Shown here piece after piece: positions 1 to 8,091 of a stretch of DNA of 64,000 bases. Within the stretch, counting starts at the first letter, position 1; every line of letters starts with the position of its first letter. Origin of the DNA: Actinomycetota bacterium (lineage in GTDB: Bacteria; Actinomycetota; Actinomycetes; Propionibacteriales; Nocardioidaceae); contig WLJH01000009.1 in the NCBI GenBank assembly GCA_009701885.1, positions 1-64,000 on the forward strand, given 5' to 3'. The position numbers and the translations under genes were made by a program. A model generated the notes under the pieces. It worked only from the letters and a program-made list of their open reading frames with translations, was not told where the DNA came from and did no database searches.

Positions 1-3000
1 CCCGGGGTGCCGGCGAGCAGCCCGGCGGCGACGAGCGCGGTACCGACCGCGACCGCAGGGCCGTGGCGGCGCGCGCGCAGGGCCGGCGGACCGTCGAGCC
101 GGCCATCGAGCAGGTCGTCGGGTCGGGGCCGGCGCACCGTGAGCAGCGTGCCCAGGAGAAGCCCGAGGAGGGCCAGGCCGCCCAGCAGCAGGCCGAGGCG
201 GTAGGGGGTGTCGGGGCCGAAGGTCGCGACCACGGTGCGCCCGGCGTCGGCACCGGCGTCGGTGCCCGACGCAGCGTCGGCGGGCGGCGGGACCAGCCAC
301 GCCTGCTGCCAGCCGTCGACGGTGAGCGGCTCCAGGGTGCCGTCGAGCCGCGCGGTCCAGCCGGGGTTGGTGTTCTCGCGCGAGACCAGGACCCCGCCGG
401 CACCCGACGGCAGCTCGAAGGTCCGGCGCGCGTCCTCGGCACGGCCCGAGAGCGCGACCGGCTCCGCTCCCGACGGGAGCGCACCGAGCACCACGGAGGT
501 CGCCTCGACGGCGTCGCTGTCGCGCAGCCGGACCCGGGTGGTGCCCTCGGGCAGCGTGACGGTGCGGTCGTCGCGGGCCTCGGTGCCGCACGGCAGCAGG
601 TCCACCTCCTGGCCGCGCAGCAGCTGTGCCGGCGAGGCGAGGACCCGCGTGCGCAGCTCCCGGTCCCCGACCTCGAGGTCGGGCCCGGTGCCGCAGGCGT
701 AGCGCTGGGTCTCGAAGGACGGCTTGAGCGGCTCGAACGGCACGCCGCGCAGTCGCAGCTCTCCGATGCCCGCGCCCACCGCACGGCCCTGGCCGTCGAA
801 GCCGAGGTCGCGCGTCGGCTCGGCATCGAGCACCTGGATCGTCAGCCGGTCGGTGACGACCCCCGCCGCCAGCTCGGTGCGGCCCTCGTCGAGGGCCACC
901 ACGCGGGTCCCGCCGGGCCAGGTCAGGCGCACCCGGGACGGTCGGGCCGCCGCGGTGTCGGGGTCCAGGCGCACCCGCAGCGCGGTGACGTCGCGCTCCT
1001 CCAGCCACGAGACGTCCAGGGTCGGGAACGGATCCTCGGCGTCGGCGATCCAGGTGGTCCCCGGGTCGCCGTCGATGGCGGCGAGCGCACCGGCGCGCGG
1101 GTCCGCGACGGCCGTGCTGGAGGCGCGCGCCGCGATGGCGCGGCCCTCCACCACCAGGGCGTCGAGCGCAGGGCCGGGTCGCGGTCGCCCGCGCAGCGCC
1201 ACCTCGTCGTACGACGCCGGGCCGGCGAGCGTGACTAGCCGGTCGATCCCGCCGGGCTCCTCGTCGGCGACGGCTTCGCGCGCGGCGCACCGCACCTCCT
1301 GCCGCGTGCGCCGCAGGTCTCCCACGACCACGCAGCCGGACCGGGCGTCCCGGTCGGCCCGCAGCGCGATGGCGTCGGGCTGGTCCCAGAGGGCCAGCCA
1401 CTCCTCGGGCAGGGCCGGCAGCGCCCAGGGGCGGGAGACCGCGACCCCGGGGAGGTCGACCTCGGCGAGCGACAGCGGCCGGTCGTCGACGACGCCCTCC
1501 ACGCGCACCCGGCCCGTGCTGCCGGGGTCGAGGGCGACGGTGCGGGTCTGGCCGGGTCCGAGCGGCAGCTCCTGGGTGGTGCCGGCGTCCGTGACGACCC
1601 GGATGCGCTGGTCCTCGGCGGCGTCCGGGCCGCCGATCACCTGCACGGAGGTCAGGCTGCGGGCGGAGTCCAGCCGCACCTCCCACCACGCCTGGCCGGC
1701 CGCGAGCCGCGCGGTGCGCCACGCGGTGGCAGGGTCGCCGTCGAGCGCGGCCCACGGGTGCTCGCCACGGCGCACGGGACCGAAGGCGTCGGCGAAGGCG
1801 CCCGCCGAGGAGGCGTCGACCGAGGCCACGCCCTCGAGCACCGCGCGGGTCGACCACCGGTCGTGGTCCTGCGTCGTGTCGCCGAGCAGGTAGTCGCGGG
1901 TCGGGTTGCCGTTGCGGCGGGGCTCGGACCCGGTGAGCACCGCGGAGTCGCCGTCGTGGATGCGGGCGAAGGCGTGCTCGCGCAGCCGCAGCCCGTCGGT
2001 GAGGACGAGCGGGCCGAGGGCGGCACGCAGATCGGCGGCCTGCTCACCCGCCAGGTCCTCCGGCAGGTCGACGGCGAGCACCGACGGCCGCTCGTCGAGG
2101 ACGTCGAGGTCGCCCAGGTCGGCGAGGTCCTCGGGCCCGCCCACGACCACGGGCAGGTCCTCGGCGAGGACGGCACGGTCGGCGCCGTCGACCTCCCAGA
2201 CCTCCACCGCGCGGTAGCGCGCCTGCCAGCCACCGCCGACCACGACCCGGTCGCCGTCGACGCCCTCGAGCCGGGCCTCGCCGCCGAGCACCGGCCCGAA
2301 GGCCTCGGCGATCGCCAGCCCCGGCGAGTCCTGGAGCGCCTGGCGCACGAGCAGCGGGTCCGGGACGTCGTCGGCACGGGCGAGGTCGTTGCGCACGACG
2401 AGGTAGCGCACGCCGGCCCGGGCCAGCGCCTGCGCCAGCCCCGGGGACCCGCGGCCCTCGGCGAGTCGCCGCTCGAAGGCATCCAGCGTCCGCACGCCCC
2501 CGGCCGGGACCAGGGGCACCACGTTGCGCACGGCCCAACGGGAGTCGGCCAGCCACTGGGCGGGCTCGTCGTCCGGAGAGCCCCACTGGTAGCGGGCGAA
2601 GGTCGAGCCGGGCACGAGCAGCGAGGTGGCGTCGCCGTCCTCGGCCTGCCGCTCCTCCAACCACCGGGTCGCGGCACCCCAGTAGCCAGGCACGGCCACC
2701 ACCGGCTGGGCCGGCGCGACCCGCCCGACCAGCGCGGGCACGGCACCCGCGGCCACCACGGCGACCGCCGTGGCGGTGAGCACCCAGCGGTTGATCCGCT
2801 CCGTGCGCGGGGCCGCGGCCCCGGCAGCACCGGCCCGGGCGCGCAGCGCCTCGACGACGTACGCCAGGCCGATGACCAGCGGGAGCCGCACCACGGGGTC
2901 GAACTTGTGGACGTTGCGGATCGGGGACAGCACGCCGTCGAGCAGCTCCTGCAGCGTCGCGGCGCCCCACCCGGCGACGGCGCCCTGGTGGCCCAGGGTC

Positions 3001-3962
3001 ACCAGCAGCAGACCCAGCAACAAGCCCCGCACGAGGAACGCGCGGTGCGGGTTGCTGCGCAGCATCAGGCCGGCGCACCCGAGGAGGAGCAGCACCGCGG
3101 CGTCGAGCGCGAGGTACGGCGTGGTGAGCAGGTCGCGCCCGGCCCGGGAGGTGGTGTCGACGTAGGCGACCCAGTTGGAGGTGCCGCGCAGCGCGTCGGC
3201 CAGCGTCGTCGGGAACGTGGTGACCGAGGCGGTCTCGATCCACTGCAGGAACGGCGGGCTGTAGGCGCCCATGAGCACCAGCGGCACCAGCCACCACAGG
3301 GTGCCGACGAGGGTGAAGACCGGCCACCAGAGCACGAGCGCGCGACGGCGCGGGCCGGGCGTGCGGGTCAGCAGCCAGACCACGCCGAGCGGGATGACGG
3401 CGAAGGCGGCCGCGGCGTTGATGCCGCCGACCAGCGCGACCGCGAGCCCGGCGCCGGCAGCCGCGCGCCGCGGGCTCCCCCGCTCCGAGCCGATCACCAG
3501 CGGCAGCAGCACCCACGGGGCCAGCGCCATCGGCCAGCTCTCGCTGGAGATGGGACCCAGGGTGGTGAGCATCCGCGGGGAGAGCGCGTACGCCGCCCCG
3601 GCGAGCAGGCAGGCCAGGTCGCTGCGCACCCCGAGGGCCCGCACCAGGCGCGCGGCGCCCGCGAAGGCGACGGCCAGCACCAGCCCCCACCACAGCCGCT
3701 GGACGACCCAGCCGGGGATGCCGGCCAGGACGCCGGCGAGGAAGAACGGCCCCGTCGGGAAGAGGTAGCCGTAGGCCTGGTTCTGCAGCTGGCCGAAGGC
3801 GCCCTCGCCGTCCCACAGGTGCAGGGCACGCTGGAGGAAGTCGGCAGGCGCGGCGACGAGGTCGAACTTGGTGTCCGCGACGAGGTAGCCGGGGTCCTGG
3901 GTGAAGGCCAGTCCGACCAGCAGGCCGCAGCCGGCCAGCAGGCGGAGGGTGAAGCGGCTCAT
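1..3962 (-). CDS. aftD: AftD-like alpha-(1->3)-arabinofuranosyltransferase (DUF3367), C-terminus cut by window edge
   Basis: The frame starts with ATG at 3962 and stays open to the left edge, giving about 1320 residues without a stop. The first ~450 residues are a polytopic membrane domain with a GT-C style extracytoplasmic loop near the N-terminus (TKFDL and LWDGEGAFGQLQNQAYGY). Long soluble regions follow, with two discoidin-like (F5/8 type C) carbohydrate-binding modules near residues 735-800 and 940-1010 (LDGDPATAW, IDGDPGTTW). A last membrane helix lies near the cut end. Mycobacterial AftD (about 1400 residues) adds arabinofuranose in arabinan synthesis using a polyprenyl donor on the outer face of the membrane. 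The gene lies 10 bases downstream of the methyltransferase gene and is probably co-transcribed with it. The family is clear; the exact acceptor in this organism is inferred, since arabinogalactan may be absent here. Confidence 0.88.
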   Translation of the reverse strand, partial: MSRFTLRLLAGCGLLVGLAFTQDPGYLVADTKFDLVAAPADFLQRALHLWDGEGAFGQLQNQAYGYLFPTGPFFLAGVLAGIPGWVVQRLWWGLVLAVAFAGAARLVRALGVRSDLACLLAGAAYALSPRMLTTLGPISSESWPMALAPWVLLPLVIGSERGSPRRAAAGAGLAVALVGGINAAAAFAVIPLGVVWLLTRTPGPRRRALVLWWPVFTLVGTLWWLVPLVLMGAYSPPFLQWIETASVTTFPTTLADALRGTSNWVAYVDTTSRAGRDLLTTPYLALDAAVLLLLGCAGLMLRSNPHRAFLVRGLLLGLLLVTLGHQGAVAGWGAATLQELLDGVLSPIRNVHKFDPVVRLPLVIGLAYVVEALRARAGAAGAAAPRTERINRWVLTATAVAVVAAGAVPALVGRVAPAQPVVAVPGYWGAATRWLEERQAEDGDATSLLVPGSTFARYQWGSPDDEPAQWLADSRWAVRNVVPLVPAGGVRTLDAFERRLAEGRGSPGLAQALARAGVRYLVVRNDLARADDVPDPLLVRQALQDSPGLAIAEAFGPVLGGEARLEGVDGDRVVVGGGWQARYRAVEVWEVDGADRAVLAEDLPVVVGGPEDLADLGDLDVLDERPSVLAVDLPEDLAGEQAADLRAALGPLVLTDGLRLREHAFARIHDGDSAVLTGSEPRRNGNPTRDYLLGDTTQDHDRWSTRAVLEGVASVDASSAGAFADAFGPVRRGEHPWAALDGDPATAWRTARLAAGQAWWEVRLDSARSLTSVQVIGGPDAAEDQRIRVVTDAGTTQELPLGPGQTRTVALDPGSTGRVRVEGVVDDRPLSLAEVDLPGVAVSRPWALPALPEEWLALWDQPDAIALRADRDARSGCVVVGDLRRTRQEVRCAAREAVADEEPGGIDRLVTLAGPASYDEVALRGRPRPGPALDALVVEGRAIAARASSTAVADPRAGALAAIDGDPGTTWIADAEDPFPTLDVSWLEERDVTALRVRLDPDTAAARPSRVRLTWPGGTRVVALDEGRTELAAGVVTDRLTIQVLDAEPTRDLGFDGQGRAVGAGIGELRLRGVPFEPLKPSFETQRYACGTGPDLEVGDRELRTRVLASPAQLLRGQEVDLLPCGTEARDDRTVTLPEGTTRVRLRDSDAVEATSVVLGALPSGAEPVALSGRAEDARRTFELPSGAGGVLVSRENTNPGWTARLDGTLEPLTVDGWQQAWLVPPPADAASGTDAGADAGRTVVATFGPDTPYRLGLLLGGLALLGLLLGTLLTVRRPRPDDLLDGRLDGPPALRARRHGPAVAVGTALVAAGLLAGTP

Positions 3963-3972
3963 CGCTTCCCGG

Positions 3973-4725
3973 TCATCTCTTGCGGAGCACCAGGACGAGG
4001 TTCCAGGTGACCAGCTCGCGCACGACGGGCACGCGCAGCAGCCAACGGCTCCACCACGGGTTGTAGCGCGGGGTCAGGTGCACGACCTCGACCGTGCCCG
4101 CCGCCTGCTGCTCCCGCGCCCAGCGCAGGCCGGCCGCCACCGTCACGGCGAAGAGCGACTCGCCGAACCTGTTCTTCGGCTCGTGGCCGTGGGTGCGCGC
4201 GTAACGACGTCGGGCCCGCATGCCGCCGAGGAAGTGCCACGGGGCCGTCTCGTGGCCGCCCCAGGGGCCGAACCACACGGTGTAGCTGATGAAGACCAGC
4301 CCGCCCGGCCGGGTCGCGCGGACCATCTCGGCGGCCATGGTCCAGGGCTCCGGGACGTGCTCGAGCACGTTGGAGGAGTAGCAGACGTCGACGCTGCCGC
4401 TGCGGACGGGCAGCTGCATCCCGCTGCCGACGACGGTGCCGGCGGCGATGTCGCCGAGACCGGACAGCTCGCCGACGTCGGAGTCGAGCGCGAGGTAGGT
4501 CGCGCCGCGCTCCCGGAAGGCGTCGCGGAAGAAGCCGGGACCGCCCCCGACGTCGAAGACCAACCGCCCCTCCAGCGGCTCGTAGTGCTCGACCTGGGCG
4601 GCGGAGTCCTGGGCCAGCGCCGTGTAGAACCGGGCCGGGTCGGGCTGCTCGTGGCGGAACTCCCGAAGCAGGTGCACCGAGCGCCGCAGCGTCGCGCGGA
4701 ACGGTTCTGCGGAGGCTGCTGGCAC
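3973..4725 (-). CDS. class I SAM-dependent methyltransferase
   Basis: A 250-residue protein of the Methyltransf_11 type. Motif I, VFDVGGGPGFF, lies near residue 56 and is followed by an acidic strand end (LALDSD) that would bind the SAM ribose. The post-motif SSNVLEHVPEPW near residue 118 is typical of ubiE-like methyltransferases. There is no signal peptide, so it acts in the cytoplasm. It starts with GTG at 4725, only 26 bases from the divergent glycosyltransferase start. A TAGGGT hexamer 7 bases upstream and no Shine-Dalgarno suggest a leaderless mRNA. From memory, the Rv0224c/Rv0225/Rv0226c/aftD neighbourhood of M. tuberculosis has the same gene types, so a role in envelope glycan or lipid methylation is likely, but the substrate is unknown. 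Confidence 0.9.
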   Translation of the reverse strand: MPAASAEPFRATLRRSVHLLREFRHEQPDPARFYTALAQDSAAQVEHYEPLEGRLVFDVGGGPGFFRDAFRERGATYLALDSDVGELSGLGDIAAGTVVGSGMQLPVRSGSVDVCYSSNVLEHVPEPWTMAAEMVRATRPGGLVFISYTVWFGPWGGHETAPWHFLGGMRARRRYARTHGHEPKNRFGESLFAVTVAAGLRWAREQQAAGTVEVVHLTPRYNPWWSRWLLRVPVVRELVTWNLVLVLRKR

Positions 4726-4732
4726 AGCGTGG

Positions 4733-4738
4733 ACCCTA
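4733..4738 (-). promoter_or_regulatory. -10 element TAGGGT, leaderless promoter of the methyltransferase gene
   Basis: Read on the minus strand, TAGGGT is followed by 7 bases and then the GTG start at 4725. No Shine-Dalgarno is present. It overlaps the palindrome CCTATAGG (4735-4742), which also supplies the opposing -10. Confidence 0.6.
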
Positions 4739-4744
4739 TAGGCT
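4739..4744 (+). promoter_or_regulatory. -10 element TAGGCT, leaderless promoter of the GT4 gene
   Basis: TAGGCT is followed by CCTGCGG and the ATG at 4752. The 7-base distance puts the expected transcription start at or next to the start codon. No ribosome-binding site precedes the ATG. Confidence 0.6.
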
Positions 4745-4751
4745 CCTGCGG

Positions 4752-5945
4752 ATGGACGAGGGGTCGCTGGAGGGACGGCACGTCGTCTTCCTGAGCTGGC
4801 GCGACACCGCCAACCCGGAGGGCGGCGGCGCTGAGCGCTACCTCGAGAAGATGGCCGAGGGCCTGGTCGAGCGGGGCTGCACCGTCACGATCTTCTGCGC
4901 CGCCCATGCCGCCGCCCCGCCCGAGGAGGTCCGCCACGGCATCCGCTTCGTCCGCCGTGGCGGCAAGCTCTCGGTGTACGCCGCCGGCATGCGCGCCCTG
5001 CGCCGCGGGGACCTCGACGGGCCGCACGGTCGCGTCGACCTGGTCGTCGACGTGCAGAACGGGCTGCCGTTCTTCTCGCGGCTGGTCACCCGTGCCGCGA
5101 TCGTCGTGCTGGTCCACCACGTGCACCGCGAGCAGTGGCCGGTCGTCTACCCCGGCCTCACCGGCCGGGTCGGCTGGTGGATCGAGCGCTGGCTCGCACC
5201 CCGGCTCTACCGCCACGAGCAGTACGTCGCGGTCTCGCGCGCCACGCGGGCCGAGCTGGTCGAGCTCGGGGTCGACGCGCACCGGATCGCGGTCGTGCAC
5301 AACGGCACCGACCCCTACCAGGCCGTCGACCCGGGCAAGAGCCCCACGCCGATGGTGGCCGTCGTCGGTCGCCTCGTGCCCCACAAGCAGGTCGAGCACG
5401 CCGTGGACGCGGTCGTCGCCCTGCGCGAGGAGGTCCCGGGGCTGACCCTGCACGTGGTCGGGTCGGGCTGGTGGGAGGCCGAGCTGGCGTCGTACGTCGC
5501 GGAGAAGGGGGCCTCGGACGTCGTCGTCCTCGAGGGCCACGTCAGCGAGGAGCACAAGCACGAGGTCTACGAGCGGGCCTGGGTGCTGGCACTGCCCTCG
5601 CTCAAGGAGGGGTGGGGCCTGGTCATCGGCGAGGCGGGGATGCACGGCACCCCGGCGGTCGCCTACCGCGCGGCCGGCGGCACCCAGGAGTCGATCGAGG
5701 ACGGGCACTCCGGCCTGCTGGTCGACAGCCAGGCCGACTTCACCGAGGCGCTGCGCCGGGTGCTGACCGACGAGCTCCTGCGCCGGCGGCTCTCGGTCGG
5801 GGCCCTCGAGGTGAGCCACCGCTTCACCTGGACCCAGAGCCAGCTCTCCTTCGCCTCGGTCGTCGCCGCGCGGCTGGAGGGGCGCATCACCGACGCCGAC
5901 GACCCGGGCGCCACCCGGCCGTGGGGCCGTCCGCGGCGCGCGTAG
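4752..5945 (+). CDS. GT4 family glycosyltransferase (GT-B fold)
   Basis: A 397-residue retaining glycosyltransferase. The N-terminal Rossmann domain begins HVVFLSWRDTANPEGGGAE, with the glycine-rich loop of GT4 enzymes. The C-terminal domain begins near residue 190 (VAVVGRLVPHKQVEHAVDAV), a typical donor-binding start. The E-x7-E type motif lies near residues 280-300 (LPSLKEGWGLVIGEAGMHGTP). The enzyme should transfer a sugar from a nucleotide donor at the inner face of the membrane. It is divergent from the methyltransferase-aftD operon. Together with the adjacent membrane genes this suggests assembly of an envelope polysaccharide or glycolipid. Donor and acceptor cannot be read from the sequence. 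Confidence 0.92.
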   Translation: MDEGSLEGRHVVFLSWRDTANPEGGGAERYLEKMAEGLVERGCTVTIFCAAHAAAPPEEVRHGIRFVRRGGKLSVYAAGMRALRRGDLDGPHGRVDLVVDVQNGLPFFSRLVTRAAIVVLVHHVHREQWPVVYPGLTGRVGWWIERWLAPRLYRHEQYVAVSRATRAELVELGVDAHRIAVVHNGTDPYQAVDPGKSPTPMVAVVGRLVPHKQVEHAVDAVVALREEVPGLTLHVVGSGWWEAELASYVAEKGASDVVVLEGHVSEEHKHEVYERAWVLALPSLKEGWGLVIGEAGMHGTPAVAYRAAGGTQESIEDGHSGLLVDSQADFTEALRRVLTDELLRRRLSVGALEVSHRFTWTQSQLSFASVVAARLEGRITDADDPGATRPWGRPRRA

Positions 5946-6008
5946 CGCTCGCTCCCCACGAGGTCACGAGCGCCCGCGGTCGGCACGGGCCTTCCGGGAA
6001 CACCACGA

Positions 6009-6034
6009 GGCCGACAGCCCGAGGGCTGCCGGCC
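6009..6034. terminator. hairpin between convergent genes (likely bidirectional terminator)
   Basis: GGCCGACAGCCC, loop GAG, GGCTGCCGGCC makes a stem of about 11 pairs with one mismatch. It sits in the 110-base gap between the GT4 gene (ends 5945) and the DUF2613 gene (ends 6056). No strong T-tract follows on either side. Confidence 0.6.
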
Positions 6035-6055
6035 TGATGCGGTGGTGCTACGGCG

Positions 6056-6211
6056 CTACTGCGTGGCGCCGTACTGCACGACGGGTGCGTTGACGTTCGC
6101 CGGGGAGTCCCCCTGCGGGCTCGTCTGCGACGACACGACGCCGACCACGGTCACTGCTGCGACCGCTCCGCCGACGATCATCGCCGCCACGGTGCCAAGA
6201 ATGGTTCCCAC
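6056..6211 (-). CDS. DUF2613 small single-helix secreted/membrane protein
   Basis: A 51-residue protein from a GTG start at 6211 with a strong Shine-Dalgarno (GAGGGAGGG, about 8 bases upstream). It begins VGTILGTVAAMIVGGAVAA and has one hydrophobic segment (residues 3-28), then a short polar tail, SSQTSPQGDS to QYGATQ. This fits DUF2613, a family of small actinobacterial proteins; from memory the M. tuberculosis member Rv0236A lies next to aftD, as here within about 2.2 kb. The segment could be an uncleaved signal anchor. It lies 48 bases downstream of the large membrane protein gene on the same strand and may be co-transcribed with it. Function unknown; a partner of envelope glycosyltransferases is a guess from location. 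Confidence 0.85.
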   Translation of the reverse strand: MGTILGTVAAMIVGGAVAAVTVVGVVSSQTSPQGDSPANVNAPVVQYGATQ

Positions 6212-6259
6212 GTTATTGACCCTCCCTCAAAGGTAGGAAAACCGTAGCAGTCCCCCGGG

Positions 6260-8032
6260 CTATCCGGACAAATTCCGGCGCATCGGGTGCGTGGCGCCAC
6301 GAGATCCGCCGGTCCCACGGCGCCGACGCACCAGGGCGAGGACGAGACCGGCGGCCGCGACTGCGAGGTACGCCGCCCAGGCGAGGCCCATGGCGGCGAC
6401 CCACCCGGTCGGCACGCTGCGCGGCTCGGCCTCGGGCAGGACCAGCACCCGCAGCCGCTCGTCGGCCCACACCTGCTCCCCCGCCACCTCGGCCCGCGGC
6501 CCTGGTGCGGTGAGGTCCTCGGCGACCGCGGCGATGCCCAGCCGGCCCAGCGCGGCGGCGCGGGCGGCCGGGTCCGGCTCGGCGAGCGCGACCCGCGCGT
6601 CGCGCACCCGCGGGTCCTCTCCGGCGACGGTCACGTCGTCGACGACGAGGTCGTCGGAGGCGACCGGGACCGGGACGAGCACGCGCGGGAGCGGGTCGAG
6701 GACCGGGCGTCCGTCGTTCCAGTCCGGCGCGCGGTAGCTGGACAGCGGGAGCACCAGCACGTCCCCGTCGGGCGCCGCCTCCTCGAGCGCCGCGCGGGCA
6801 CCGGCGTAGGACGAGGGGTACTCGACGGCGTCGAGCCGCCCCGCGACCCCGATCGCGGCGTCCGGCAGCACCGTCACCGGCCACAGCACCAGCACCCCGA
6901 GGAGCGCGACCACGGCCGGGGTGGGCAGCCGCGCCGCGCGCAGCCGTCGGGCGGCGGCGTCCACCGCGAGGGCGACGAGCAGCACGAGCAGCGGGACGCA
7001 CAGGAGCAGCAGGCGGGCGCCGTCGCGCAGCACCCCGGCGCCCGGCAGCACCTCCGCGAGGTCACCCACAGGTCCGGGCGCGGCCCAGGTCAGCACCGCG
7101 AGCCCCCAGCCGACCGCCCAGAGCACCGCGAGCGGCCGCGCGAGTCCTCGCGCGGCCGGGGTCGGCCGCCGCAGCAGCACGGCGAGCCCGGCCGCGGCGA
7201 GCACGGCCAGCACCAGGAGCCCGACGACCGCGAGCAGCCCCTGACGGCTGTCCGGCACGACCGCGGCGTTCCAGACGCCGCCGAGGGAGGCTGCTGCCAG
7301 CGGCGCCGGCAGCAGCCCCTCGTCGGACAGCGCGAAGAGCGCAGCCCCCTCGCCGTCGGTCACGGCGGCGCCCGCGTGCAGCAGCCCGGAGACCAACCAC
7401 GGCGCCTGCGCCGCGACGGCCAGCACCGCGGCCGCGAGCACCCGACGCACCGGCGCGCGGCCGGCGACCAGCACCACGAGGAGGGCGGACGAGGTCGCGA
7501 GCCCGGCGCTCACGCTCAGGCTCCCCAGCGGGACCAGGAGCAGCAGCCTCGCCGGGCAGCGCCCCTCCACCCGCCAGCGCGAGGCGCCGTGCAGCACCCA
7601 CGGCAGCGCCGCGTAGCCCACGAGCACCGGCCAGTGCCCCAGGACCAGCCGCTCCACGACGTACGGGTTCCACTGCCACAGGGTCAGCCCCGCCAGCCGC
7701 GCGGGGAGCCCGAGGTCGAGCGGGACGAGCAGCCTGTTGACCCCCAGTCCCCCGACGACGAGGGCCGCGAGCAGCACCAGGTCCTGGAGCAGCGCCCCGG
7801 GCAGCACCTCGTCGAGCACCGCGACCACCGCGTCGCTGGGCACCGCACGGGGCAGGCCGGTGCCGACTCCGAGCACGTCGGCGCGCAGGACCAGGTCCGG
7901 GACCCACACCATGTCGAAGGACAGGACGTAGCCCGGTCCCAGGGCCGGGCCGAGCAGCAGCACCGCGAGCAGCGAGGACCACGCCGCCGGGACGGCTCGC
8001 ACCCACCGGGGAGGCGGGTCGGGCAGCGTCAC
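6260..8032 (-). CDS. large polytopic membrane protein (Rv0226c-like, function unknown)
   Basis: A 590-residue integral membrane protein with roughly a dozen hydrophobic segments up to about residue 400. A soluble domain of ~150 residues follows, then one more helix (residues ~550-570) and a basic tail (RRRRGTGG). The N-terminal part has an outward loop (LSFDMVWVPDL) and the segment LWQWNPYVVERLVLGHWPVL, a layout seen in GT-C type glycosyltransferases of actinobacterial envelopes. The start is GTG at 8032, with no Shine-Dalgarno. In the M. tuberculosis locus a membrane protein of similar size (Rv0226c, from memory) follows the methyltransferase and GT4 genes. A lipid-linked sugar transferase is plausible but unproven. 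Confidence 0.85.
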   Translation of the reverse strand: MTLPDPPPRWVRAVPAAWSSLLAVLLLGPALGPGYVLSFDMVWVPDLVLRADVLGVGTGLPRAVPSDAVVAVLDEVLPGALLQDLVLLAALVVGGLGVNRLLVPLDLGLPARLAGLTLWQWNPYVVERLVLGHWPVLVGYAALPWVLHGASRWRVEGRCPARLLLLVPLGSLSVSAGLATSSALLVVLVAGRAPVRRVLAAAVLAVAAQAPWLVSGLLHAGAAVTDGEGAALFALSDEGLLPAPLAAASLGGVWNAAVVPDSRQGLLAVVGLLVLAVLAAAGLAVLLRRPTPAARGLARPLAVLWAVGWGLAVLTWAAPGPVGDLAEVLPGAGVLRDGARLLLLCVPLLVLLVALAVDAAARRLRAARLPTPAVVALLGVLVLWPVTVLPDAAIGVAGRLDAVEYPSSYAGARAALEEAAPDGDVLVLPLSSYRAPDWNDGRPVLDPLPRVLVPVPVASDDLVVDDVTVAGEDPRVRDARVALAEPDPAARAAALGRLGIAAVAEDLTAPGPRAEVAGEQVWADERLRVLVLPEAEPRSVPTGWVAAMGLAWAAYLAVAAAGLVLALVRRRRGTGGSRGATHPMRRNLSG

Positions 8033-8079
8033 CCCCAGAGCAAAGCACGCCCGCGGCCCCGGCGAGGCCCCGCCTCACC

Positions 8080-8085
8080 TACGCT
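8080..8085 (+). promoter_or_regulatory. -10 element TACGCT, leaderless promoter of the flippase gene
   Basis: TACGCT lies 6 bases before the GTG at 8092, with no Shine-Dalgarno in between. Confidence 0.5.
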
Positions 8086-8091
8086 CGACGG

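Noticed and set aside
1758..4010. A 750-residue open frame on + at the left end
   Set aside because: The minus strand here encodes the AftD-like protein with discoidin and membrane features; the + frame is Gly/Gln/Arg/Glu-rich noise.
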